A program made the position numbers and the translations under genes. From assembly GCA_963828505.1 (NCBI GenBank), contig CAWHFM010000018.1, forward strand, positions 124,001 through 188,000: a stretch of DNA of 64,000 nt. Direction: 5' to 3'. The notes under the pieces were generated by a model. That model saw only the letters and a list, made by a program, of their open reading frames with translations, did no database searches and had not been told where the DNA came from. Positions 44,204 through 52,360 of the stretch are shown here, piece by piece (position 1 is the first letter of the stretch; each line of letters begins with the position of its first letter). This DNA comes from Bog-473 sp963828505. Lineage in GTDB: Bacteria > Actinomycetota > Acidimicrobiia > Acidimicrobiales > RAAP-2.

Positions 44204-44861
44204 TCAACACCAGTCGCGAACGAAGGATCATCGACCATTGCGGTTCTCAAAGAGCGGTGATCCAAGTATCGAAGCCGCCTACAGAACCCATTGGATCTCC
44301 CCGGAGCTCTCCGAGGCCAAGAAGGTGCGCCTGGCCGAGGAGCAGGGGCGGGCTCCCGATCTGGTCGTCATCTCAGCACTCAAGGAGTGGATCTGCACGG
44401 AATGCGCCGGCACGGGCGACCTTTTGTTCATGGAGGGCGACGGACCCTTGTGCCTAGAGTGTGCCGATCTCGATCACCTCGTCTTCTTGCCCACCGGTGA
44501 CGCGGCACTCACCCGGCGAGCGAAGAAGGCGAGTGGACTTGCTGCAGTCGTGGTGCGGTTCAGTCGCTCGAGGGGCCGCTACGAGCGCCAGGGGATTCTT
44601 GTCGAGGAAGAGGCACTGGCCGAGGCCGAAGCAGCGTGCCTGGCGGACGAGGAGGCGCGGGCCAGACGCCGCCTGCGCGACGCCGAACATCGATCGGTCG
44701 AGGACAACTCCTTCAGGGAATCTCTGGGCAAAGAGATCGTTCGGCTCTTCTCGGGCTGTCCGCAGGAGAGGGCCGAGATCATCGCGGCCATGCCGGAACT
44801 CGGGGGAGTGGACGCGTCGGCCGGAGTGCGGCTGGCCGGGCGCTCGACCCCGACGCCGTGA

Positions 44862-45235
44862 CGCTTGCCGTCGTGGCTTCGAGCGATACCGGCTATGACC
44901 AACTCCTGATGTCCGGGGTCCCACGTGCTGAGGCTCGCGATCGGGTGCGATCTGACATCCAAGGTGTTCTCGAAGGGTGGCGCACACCGGACAAATCCAG
45001 CTGATCCGCCCTCCGAGTGTCACCGGTGCGGAAGGTTGCAGCCGAGATGGCCGGACGACGCGTGCAGCTCTACGACTCGTGGCCGGGAACTCCACCGATG
45101 CCGTCGGGGTGCGAGCGACAGATCACACGGTGACCTTGGGTTAGCTGCGCCCATAGCGGGCGAACTGAGATACCAGGAGCCTTCGAATATCGGCGGGATT
45201 TCGCCCAGCGTACGTCTCTGATTCATAGTAGATCG
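44862..45235. other. Intergenic stretch, nothing recognised
   Basis: 374 bp between the DUF2293-type gene and the symporter with no supportable gene. Confidence 0.4.
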
Positions 45236-46135
45236 ATGTCCCGCTCGCGCCACCTGCTCTCGGAATACCCAGAGCTGTTCATCGTTCTCGTTGCCGCGGC
45301 CATTGGCTTGAGCGTCCAGTCGCCGCTGGAATGGCTGGCGTCCCACCAGGGGATCAATGCCTTGCTTGTTGTCCTGGTGTTCTTCACTGCGGTCACCATC
45401 GACCCGACGGAGCTTCGGCGCGCATCAAGATCTTGGCGACCACTACTCCTGACGCTCCTTGTCGGGGCGACAATCCTGCCCACACTATCTTGGCTTGTCT
45501 CCCGGATCGTCAGTGTGGGGTCGCTTCGTGACGGAGTGATGTGCGTCGGACTTGCACCGTGCGAGATCGCGTCGGTGGCGACGACGGCCATGGCCAAGGG
45601 AGAGGCTGCTCTTTCCGCGGGTGTCCTTATTGGCTCGACAATCATTACGGTCGCGATCGCTGGCCCGATCCTGGCGATCGAAGCGGGGCACTCCTCCGTT
45701 CACCCAGCTCACATCATCGTGAATCTAATCCTGGTCATTGCCCTTCCACTCGTTGCTGGATTGACGATCGGCGCGGTCCGTCCTCTCGGAGAGAGAGCAC
45801 TCCGGGGTGCGCTGAACATCGCAACCCTGAGTGTCGCTGGCCTCGTTGCACTTATCGCTGCAGAGATTCACTTTTCGTTGGGGTACGTAGCCGTTGGTGG
45901 ATCGTTGGTTCTCTTCTTGGCGGCCTCCGTGTTGCTGGGCAGGCTCATTGGAAGGTCCTCTCCGCGCCCGACTGCTGCGTCCATCCTGCTGACCACTTCA
46001 ATGAGAGACTTCGCCATTGCTGCGGGTCTGGCTGCAGCGGCATTTGGCGCGGCCGCCGCCGCACCGCTTGGACTCTACGGCGTTCTCGTTCTGCTCTGGG
46101 GAACTGGCGCGGCGGGATGGTTGCGGGGGAGGTAG
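45236..46135 (+). CDS. BASS-family (bile acid:Na+ symporter-like) membrane transporter
   Basis: A 299-residue protein with about nine to ten hydrophobic helices. The pattern FFTAVTIDPTELRR after helix 2 and GLAPCEIASVATTAMAKGEAAL in helix 4 match the SBF/BASS fold, where the unwound crossing helices bind sodium and an organic anion. The C-terminal half has TAASILLTTSMRDFAIAAGLA, the second crossover motif. Substrate unknown. No clear ribosome binding site; no operon partner. Confidence 0.8.
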   Translation: MSRSRHLLSEYPELFIVLVAAAIGLSVQSPLEWLASHQGINALLVVLVFFTAVTIDPTELRRASRSWRPLLLTLLVGATILPTLSWLVSRIVSVGSLRDGVMCVGLAPCEIASVATTAMAKGEAALSAGVLIGSTIITVAIAGPILAIEAGHSSVHPAHIIVNLILVIALPLVAGLTIGAVRPLGERALRGALNIATLSVAGLVALIAAEIHFSLGYVAVGGSLVLFLAASVLLGRLIGRSSPRPTAASILLTTSMRDFAIAAGLAAAAFGAAAAAPLGLYGVLVLLWGTGAAGWLRGR

Positions 46136-46202
46136 TGGTTCAGCGGGCCACGGAGGGTCAGATGCCCCACTTTGACGAATGTCATATTCAAGTGGGCATG
46201 CC

Positions 46203-46250
46203 TCCGATCCTCCGATCCTCCGATGCTCCGATCCCCCGATGCCCCGATGT
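46203..46250. repeat. Short tandem repeat, CCGAT-containing 8-9 bp units
   Basis: Five to six imperfect units of the type CTCCGATCC/CCCCGATGC lie in tandem in an intergenic stretch (46136-46611) that otherwise shows no gene. Confidence 0.7.
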
Positions 46251-46611
46251 GCGATTCCATGGGCGTAGGCAAGGCTGCCTGGTGGCGGTTCCGGGCCGCT
46301 CAGCGGCTGGCCACGGGGTCAAGCGCTCTCCCGGTGGTGAACCACCGCGGATACGGGCGCAAGGACGGTCCGTGATCGTGTGTCGGCCGACGGGTAGACG
46401 TTCGACAACGAGCCAGGGGAGGTCACGCGTCAGTGACCGAATCACATTTTCCAGCCATCGGATCCATGGCGCTCCCGCCCAATTGGCCCAACCGCACAAT
46501 CGTTGGTGATCCTCACGAGATCCGCGAGCGCGTCACAATGGGGGAAACCATGACCCAGGCACGCGAGATCGCGTCGACGGCGATCGACAGACGCGGGATC
46601 ACCACGGAGGC

Positions 46612-46794
46612 ACGGAGGCGCGCTGGCTCAGCATCCGAGAGATCGCCGCTGACCTCGGCGTGTCCAGTTCGACGTCCTACAAGTGGTCGGCCCGGGGAGC
46701 ACCGTAGTTCCCGCGGTCGATCCGCCTGCACAACGGAGACATCCCGGTGCGACGCGACTGGTACGACGCATGGTTGGGCGAGCTGGAGCAGTAG
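46612..46794 (+). pseudogene. Excisionase-like HTH gene with in-frame TAG
   Basis: The frame reads RWLSIREIAADLGVSSSTSYKW, a classical excisionase/MerR-like helix-turn-helix, then SARGAP followed by TAG at 46705 and continues FPRSIRLHNGDIPVRRDWYD to a stop at 46792. In similar proteins the interrupted position is Trp (TGG), so TGG to TAG is likely. No start codon is seen near the 5' end. It lies tail to tail with the integrase gene. Confidence 0.6.
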
Positions 46795-46856
46795 GCACGA
46801 GCGTCCCGAGTCCTCGGGCGCCGACTCGGACACGTCGGACCCGTGTCCAGTGACAC

Positions 46857-48359
46857 CTATGCCGATCTGGCCAGGCTCCGGACCAGCCGCTGGACACCCT
46901 CGTCCTCTCGGCCGGGCGCCACGCCCTGGTAGATGTCGAGGAACACCGAAAGGGTCCGGTGCCCGGACCAGCGCTGGCAGACGACGGCATCGACTCCTTC
47001 CCGGAGCCACCATGAACAGGCGGCGTGTCGGAGGTCGTGCCGGCGCAGTTGTGACAGCTTGGGTTGGCGGGGATCGTTCGGCTTCAGGTCGACACGGCGG
47101 GGGAACATCTTGGACCGAGCCGGCTCCCAGACGCTGTAAGCGAACATGGAGTTGTTGAACGGCTGGTCGTTGCGGTGGAAGACCAGTCCGTCGGGCGCTT
47201 CGCCGTAGAGCTCCAAGTGACGTCGCAGCTTGGTGATCAGCAGTGGCGGCACCGGCACGCGGCGGGTTTCGGTGACGTCGCGGTCTTTGAGCGGCCCCCA
47301 TTCGGGATCTTCGTCGGGGTCGAGCCAGCGCTCCTCCTTGGGGCGGTGGCTGCGCCGGACCACCAGCCACCCCGGGCCGTCCGCGTCGGGCAGTTCGACG
47401 TCCTCCCACAGGAGACCCGTGGCCTCGCCCCAGCGGAGGCCGCACAGCGCCATGACCAGTACGAAGCACTCGACGATGCCTCCCCAGGACCCCTCGGTGG
47501 CACAAGCCTCGGCCAGCGCGAGCGACTGGGGAACCGAAAGCACCATGTCGCCATCCACCGCCAGGGCGGTCCGGCCGGTCGCCATGTTCGCCTTGCCCTT
47601 GACCTTCTTCCGGGTCCGGACGACGACCCAGGGGCTGCGGTCGATCAGGATGTCGTCCCGGCTGACGGCCCAGGTCCAGCACTGCCGGATGGGTTGGAGG
47701 AAGCGTGTGATCGTTGCGGCAGATATTCGCCTCTCGGGGTCGCGCGCGCTGATCTCGAAGCGGGCGACGAATTTCTCTATCTGCGCCGGAGACAGAGAGT
47801 CCGCTCGGGCCGAGTGGGATTCCAACCACGCCTGCCCGGCGCGCTGGCGCTCCGTGATCGTCTCGGCCAGCCGCTGGGGCAGGAAGCTCGCATGCCGCAG
47901 GAAGTCGTCCACCCCCAGGGCCTCGGAGCCGGTCAGCTCGGCGCCCGGGTTCAGGAGCCAGCGCCGAGCCCGGTTGAACGACCGTGCCGCCGCCTCCTTC
48001 GTGGCCGGCTCCCACTCGGGGTGCTGGCGGAAGAAGAGCTCGGTCAGCTCGAACACGGTCGGTACCGCCGGCCCGGCGGGCGCTTCGGGAACCACGAACT
48101 GCTTGGTGCGGGCGTCGAAGAGCAAACCGGCGGCGAAGTCGGCCTCCATCCGGGCCTTCCAGGTCTGCGCCAGGCCGGCCTTACGGAAACGCTTCAGCCA
48201 CTGGACGCCGTCGGCCCGCCCTTCCACGTCCCAGCAATCGACCGACCTCCGCACGACCGCGCCGGTCACACGGTCCGTGGTCCGTTGGTTGGTCGTGTGC
48301 TTGGTGATCCAGGCCGAGAACGTCCTCGGCACCCAGGGATCTGGATAGGTGCGGGCCAC
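46857..48359 (-). CDS. Tyrosine recombinase (phage/integrative-element integrase)
   Basis: A 500-residue integrase. The N-terminal AP2-like arm-binding region is followed by a SAM-like core-binding domain and the catalytic domain with Arg in MALCGLRWGEATGL, HDLRHAACSWW (H-x-x-R), WSGHRTLSVFLDIYQG (His and nucleophile Tyr). GTG start with GAGGG upstream. All catalytic residues present. The element it served is not delimited; only the broken excisionase is nearby. Confidence 0.92.
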   Translation of the reverse strand: MARTYPDPWVPRTFSAWITKHTTNQRTTDRVTGAVVRRSVDCWDVEGRADGVQWLKRFRKAGLAQTWKARMEADFAAGLLFDARTKQFVVPEAPAGPAVPTVFELTELFFRQHPEWEPATKEAAARSFNRARRWLLNPGAELTGSEALGVDDFLRHASFLPQRLAETITERQRAGQAWLESHSARADSLSPAQIEKFVARFEISARDPERRISAATITRFLQPIRQCWTWAVSRDDILIDRSPWVVVRTRKKVKGKANMATGRTALAVDGDMVLSVPQSLALAEACATEGSWGGIVECFVLVMALCGLRWGEATGLLWEDVELPDADGPGWLVVRRSHRPKEERWLDPDEDPEWGPLKDRDVTETRRVPVPPLLITKLRRHLELYGEAPDGLVFHRNDQPFNNSMFAYSVWEPARSKMFPRRVDLKPNDPRQPKLSQLRRHDLRHAACSWWLREGVDAVVCQRWSGHRTLSVFLDIYQGVAPGREDEGVQRLVRSLARSA

Positions 48360-48634
48360 GCTTTTTTCCCTCTGCTCTGCCCCTCATCCACAGCCGACGG
48401 GAGACCACTGGGGTACTCAGGCACGAAATCTCAGACATCTGAATCTCTGAACAGGCACGACATGTGGCCATCGGATGGGGGCGGACCCGAAAATATAGGC
48501 CCACATATAGGCCGAGCCCCTCGGTAGCAAGAAGTGCTGCCGCCCGCACGCCAGCGGTGTTCTAAGTCCTTCTACGGCCAGCGGGACACTGAGAGTTGGC
48601 GGTCATCCAGCCGAATATGACTAGAATAATGGTC

Positions 48635-48907
48635 ATGAGCAACACGCTGTCGTTGGCCGAGATCAAGGCTCGGCTGTCGGAGATCGTCGATCAGATCGAG
48701 CATGAACACGAGCGAATCGTCTTGACCCGCCACGGCCGCCCGGCCGCAGTGATCATGAGCCCCGAGGACCTCGCCACTCTCGAGGACACGCTCGAGCTGC
48801 TCTCGGATCCGTCGGCCATGGCCGAGATCGAGGCCGCACGTGACGACGTGGCCCAAGGCAAGACAATCGGGGCCGACGAATTCCGCGCCAAATATCTGAG
48901 TAGGTGA
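48635..48907 (+). CDS. Phd/YefM family antitoxin
   Basis: A 90-residue antitoxin: MSNTLSLAEIKARLSEIVDQ at the N terminus (DNA-binding fold), IVLTRHGRPAAVIMSPEDLATLEDTLELL in the middle and an acidic C-terminal toxin-binding tail. A TAGAAT hexamer (48622-48627) lies seven bases before ATG 48635 and no ribosome binding site is present, so the transcript may be leaderless. Its stop overlaps the toxin start (GTGA). Confidence 0.9.
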   Translation: MSNTLSLAEIKARLSEIVDQIEHEHERIVLTRHGRPAAVIMSPEDLATLEDTLELLSDPSAMAEIEAARDDVAQGKTIGADEFRAKYLSR

Positions 48908-49182
48908 GCGGCGCAGGGCCGTACCGCTTGGTGGTCGCAGCGACGTCTGAACGCTCACTCTCGCGCCTTCCGGAAGCTGTCGCAGCGGCCGTGGTCGAGT
49001 TCATAGTCGGACCCCTTGTCGAGTCGCCGCGGCGGGTTGGTCACCCCTTATTGCGCGAGCTCGCTGGGCTGTGGTCGGCGCGGCGTGGTCCGTATCGCAT
49101 CGTCTACGAGATAGACGACGAGCAGCGTGAAGTCACGGTGTTGCGAATCGATCATCGGGCTGACATCTACCGCCCACGTTGA
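48904..49182 (+). CDS. RelE/ParE superfamily toxin
   Basis: A 92-residue toxin of the RelE type: YRLVVAATSERSLSRLPEAVA, then HPLLRELAGLWSARRGPYRIVYEIDDE and VTVLRIDHRADIYRPR with the C-terminal His-x-x-x-x-Tyr pattern of ribosome-dependent mRNA interferases. Coupled to the Phd/YefM antitoxin by a 4-bp overlap. Confidence 0.92.
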   Translation: MSGAGPYRLVVAATSERSLSRLPEAVAAAVVEFIVGPLVESPRRVGHPLLRELAGLWSARRGPYRIVYEIDDEQREVTVLRIDHRADIYRPR

Positions 49183-50184
49183 GAGGAACCGGCTCCGCTG
49201 GTCGAGGTCGGGACCACGCCGAGTATTAGAACTCAAACACTTCGAGTTGGTCTGGCTTCAGATGAATTCAACTGCAGGAGGGAATCAGATGATCACGTTC
49301 GGAGACATTCATTGTGCCCCCCGTTCGATCAGGGATTCTACGCTCCACTAGCCCTCACGCGGGGAAAGGTCTGCACGAAGTCGGCCGCCACGGCGATGAG
49401 GCAGATGAGCTCGGTGGTAGGTGCCTGCTCAGGGGTGACCGCCACTTCGATGCGCTTGAATCCCGCGACCGTGTTCTTAGCGAACCGGGCCGCCACCGTT
49501 CCTGATTCATCGGCGGCCGCCATGACCCACAACCGCTCCGGACCCGGCTCGCGCCATACCGGGAAGCTGTAGCGCGCCGTTGAAGTGGTGACTCGTGAGC
49601 CCGCCGAGTACTCGAAGTGGACTCCCTCTACCGAGAGCATCCGCCGTCCGCTGAGCGCGTCGACCAGTTCGAACGCTTCCTTGTGGAAGACACTGCGGCT
49701 GATGTTGTGCAAGCTGACGCTCGTTCCAGGCAAGCGGCGAAGTCGCCGATCACCACGACGCAATTCGTAGGCACGGCCATTGACCATCAGCTGGCGGACT
49801 GGCCGATGTCCAGATGTTTTTCTCCAGGTGCACAGCGGTGATCCGTTCTCAGCCCACCAGTCACTGTGTGGCTTCCTCGACGCGCGCCAGGCACGAGTTC
49901 CAGCGAGCCTCGCAAAGGGCTCTGGTCCCGCGAGAGGATGTTGGGCGCTTTCCTCGGCGTCGAGCTTGTCGGCGACCATGTTGACCTGGGCTCGCGTGGC
50001 GTCCTTGACGACTTCGGCCAGGTTCCGCGATTTGCGCGAGGGGGGACCCAAGATCACCCCGCTATTGGCCAGTTCCAGGCGCACGCCGAGGTGGTCGCTC
50101 GCGACGCCACTCAGGTCACTCAGCGCGATCGTCCGCAGTGGCAACCCTCGCCTGTCGGCTGGTTCCTTGATTGGTAAAAAGATT

Positions 50185-51753
50185 GGGTCATCCGGGATTC
50201 GAGTGGGTACCTGGGTAAAGCTCTAACCCGCCGCAGTGGAAGAAGATGGCCGTCTTGAAGTGCTCGCGGTTCCGGAAGCCGTAGGCCATTTTCTTGATCG
50301 TTTGGATCTTCGAGTTCAGTCCCTCTGCAGCTGCATTCGTAATCCTCGCCGCCGAGAAGTAGTTGAGCACGCCGTAGAGGTGGCGCTTGATCATGTAGGC
50401 CACGTCGATTACCGGCTCGAGGCGCGAGTGCGTGGCCCAGAAGAACCACTGTGTGTAGAACCTGGTCGCCCAGCCGAGGCGGTGGTAGTTCCACATGACG
50501 GCGAGCGACTCCTTTATGGCCCAGGCCCGCGCCGTCTTGAGGTTGAGCGCCTTGAGGGCCCGGAACGGGCCCTTGTGCTTGGCCGGCAGGTTTCTCTCGG
50601 CGTAGAGCCAGAGGTACTTCGTTCCCGTCAAGGTATCGATGCCCTCGGCGCGCAGCTCTTTGTGCTCGCGCTTGCGCACGGTGTCGACCGCTTCTCCCAT
50701 GTGCTTCATGATGTGAAATCGATCGAACACGATCTTGTCGTGCGCGTCGTCGAAGTGGGCCTCGACCGAGTTGATATAGGCCGGCCACATGTCCATGGCC
50801 ACGGCTCTGATCCCGGCACGCTCGTCGGCGCTGAAGGCTTCGAAGTAGGGATCGAGGCTGGCCTGCGTGCGGTCGTCGGCGATGTAGTCGACGGTGCCGC
50901 CGGCGATGTCATAGACGAGCGTCAGATAGGAGTGGCCCTTGGCTACCGCCTTCTCGTCGACGCCGATCAGGGCCGGGACCTGGTGTTCTTTGGCGGCGAG
51001 TCCCCGGGCGACGGCGCGCGACATGATCCCCCAGCACTCGTCCCAGCTCGTCTTCAAGATGTTGGACGCCCCCGAGACGTCGGTCTCTTTCAAGACGTCG
51101 ATGGCGAAGCGCTCGAAGGAGCGGGTGAAGCGGCTCTTGGGCTCGGCCCAGGGCAGGTGCACCTGGCGCACACCGTGGGTCAAGCACTTGACCCGAGGCG
51201 GACGCGCGTGGAGCCAGGTGGGCAAGCCCCCGGTGTCGAGATGGCGCCAGGCCCGCTCCTCGGCGTGGTCGTAGAGCGCGAGCTCGCTCTCGCACTCAGG
51301 ACAAGGCCACAGCCGGTCCTCAAAGTGGGCGAGCGAGATGTCGACGCGCCGCTGCTCGATCGAGAGGTCCACGTCCTCGACGAACCACGGATCGACCAGG
51401 CCCAGCACCTGGGCGTAGAACTCGATGTCGCGCATGGCGGCCTCCTTCCCTTCGCGCTCCCAGCCCCCCGGAGCGACACTCCAGTGTCGCTCCCTCTCCG
51501 AGCCCTTGCCACAGACGAGCCCGGTGTCGAGGGACGGGCGACGCCCGAGCGAGAACCGGAGCGCAGCGGAGGCTCGCAGCGACCCTCGACACGGAGGGCG
51601 AGACCGTGGCATCGACGCGTCGACGGGAAGGAAGGTGGAAGGACGGGAAGAGCGCCACCTTTGCCGTCACGGCGTTGGTGCGGCAATCACCTCTTCAGGT
51701 GTCAAGACCGAGGAATAACGGGTGTTCCAACCCACGGGAATTCCGGAAGGACC
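50185..51753 (-). mobile_element. ISL3-family insertion sequence, 1569 bp
   Basis: Imperfect terminal inverted repeats begin GGGTCATCCGGGATTC (left) and GGTCCTTCCGGAATTC (right, inverted). AAAAGATT is duplicated at 50177-50184 and 51754-51761; 8 bp is the ISL3 norm. Between the transposase start and the right end are two strong dyads: GGAGCGACACT at 51470 with its complement at 51483-51493, and GTGTCGAGGG at 51524 with its complement at 51583-51592. Confidence 0.92.
50188..51435 (-). CDS. ISL3-family transposase
   Basis: A 415-residue DDE transposase, intact. A zinc-finger-like N terminus (CPECESELALYDH; RVKCLTHGVRQVHLPW) precedes the core: ALIGVDEKAVAKGHSYLTL with the first Asp, IRAVAMDMWPAYI, IVFDRFHIMKHMGEAVD and finally ITNAAAEGLNSKIQTIKKMAYGFRN with the catalytic Glu. 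AAGGAGG lies six bases before ATG 51435. Probably active. Confidence 0.95.
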   Translation of the reverse strand: MRDIEFYAQVLGLVDPWFVEDVDLSIEQRRVDISLAHFEDRLWPCPECESELALYDHAEERAWRHLDTGGLPTWLHARPPRVKCLTHGVRQVHLPWAEPKSRFTRSFERFAIDVLKETDVSGASNILKTSWDECWGIMSRAVARGLAAKEHQVPALIGVDEKAVAKGHSYLTLVYDIAGGTVDYIADDRTQASLDPYFEAFSADERAGIRAVAMDMWPAYINSVEAHFDDAHDKIVFDRFHIMKHMGEAVDTVRKREHKELRAEGIDTLTGTKYLWLYAERNLPAKHKGPFRALKALNLKTARAWAIKESLAVMWNYHRLGWATRFYTQWFFWATHSRLEPVIDVAYMIKRHLYGVLNYFSAARITNAAAEGLNSKIQTIKKMAYGFRNREHFKTAIFFHCGGLELYPGTHSNPG

Positions 51754-52264
51754 AAAAGATTAAGCGACGATTCGTCACCACCACCTTCACCCTGCCGACC
51801 AAGTCGCTTAAGGGTCCCCATGTCTGACGGACCTCGAACTGCCCCTCGGTGACCGACGCCTCATCTGCGTCCAGGTGGAAGACCGCGCCGCTCCTGCTTC
51901 TCGAGCCTTCACTCATGGACATGTTCTTCGCCACATCATCAGGCTACAGCTCACATTGCTGCGGCAGCGTTTCTTCTGCTCTGCTCTGCTCTGGCCGCCC
52001 GGTCCATTAAGACTTGACAGGCTGCCGACGACAGGTCGTACGAAGACCCGGTCGGGTCTTCTTGCGCCTGGCGAGCAGTCTGACGAACTTGATTGGGTAA
52101 GGGAACTACTCACCACCCGACCATCGGCCGGCTCGTCGAACAAGGATCGTCAGTCCGTACTGGTTCGACCGAAGGATGTCGGACCGAGGGAGTGGCGCCG
52201 ACGGCCCCCGAGGGCCGGAGGCGCCGACAGACCACTTGGTGAGAACTTTTTTTCGGGACGCATT

Positions 52265-52314
52265 TCTGTCCCGCTGTGTCTCACTGTGTCTCACTGCGTC
52301 TCGCTGTGTCCCGC
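52265..52314 (+). repeat. Iteron-like 10-bp direct repeats before the replication gene
   Basis: Five head-to-tail 10-bp units: TCTGTCCCGC, TGTGTCTCAC twice, TGCGTCTCGC and TGTGTCCCGC. They end 46 bp before the RepSA-like start. The period is one helical turn, as for iterons bound by initiator proteins. The 51935-52264 stretch before them has no gene. Confidence 0.65.
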
Positions 52315-52360
52315 TGGTGCGCCCTGTTTACGTACTCTGAGCTGGGGCGACGCTTGACAG

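Larger units (their letters stand above)
41042..44209 (-). mobile_element. Mu/Tn7/Tn402-superfamily transposon, 3168 bp, three genes
   Basis: The ends are 5'-TGTCGCCCGCC... and ...GCGCTCAACA-3', i.e. TGT...ACA, related as imperfect inverted repeats over about 30 bp (both contain CACGAAG at the same distance). CCAGT is duplicated at 41037-41041 and 44210-44214. TGT/ACA termini with 5-bp duplications are the hallmark of the Mu, Tn7 and Tn5053/Tn402 group. It carries a DUF6431-like gene, a DDE transposase and an AAA+ ATPase, all on the minus strand, and no cargo. Confidence 0.88.
40771..44861 (+). pseudogene. DUF2293-type gene split by a Tn7/Tn402-like transposon
   Basis: The 5' part (40771-41041) encodes KLEERVVKAAEAALADRHFV, DVLTGIGWLPTSQVDRWRQG and NLSKISIAMAAFRHWAWNQG. 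The 3' part (44215-44861) encodes RPLRFSKSGDPSIEAAYRTHW, a zinc-ribbon-like segment (CTECAGTGDLLFMEGDGPLC with a second CAD), HLVFLPTGDAALTRRAKKAS and VRFSRSRGRYERQGILVEE, which I associate with DUF2293 proteins. Deleting the element and one CCAGT joins them in frame through TCG, giving 305 residues. Function unknown. Confidence 0.85.
49338..51934 (-). pseudogene. Gene of unknown function split by an ISL3 element
   Basis: The 5' part (51934-51754) encodes GAVFHLDADEASVTEGQFEVR, WGPLSDLVGRVKVVVTNRRLIF, which resembles the opening of GRAM/bacterial PH-like domains (VVVTNRRLIF). The 3' part (50176-49338) continues LPIKEPADRRGLPLRTIALSD. Removing the element plus one AAAAGATT restores a continuous frame of 339 residues (TTT TTA CCA). 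The C-terminal half (residues 180-339) is of unknown type. Start at GTG 51934 or a nearby ATG. Family assignment is tentative. Confidence 0.75.

Noticed and set aside
47064..48527. A 487-codon plus-strand frame opposite the integrase
   Set aside because: The minus strand carries all catalytic motifs of a tyrosine recombinase; the plus frame is a compositional shadow.
50236..51852. A 538-codon plus-strand frame opposite the ISL3 transposase
   Set aside because: The minus-strand transposase is intact with motifs, ribosome binding site and terminal repeats; the plus frame has none.
52265..52314. Possible CRISPR array
   Set aside because: Repeat units are 10 bp in tandem without spacers and no cas genes occur; iterons fit better.
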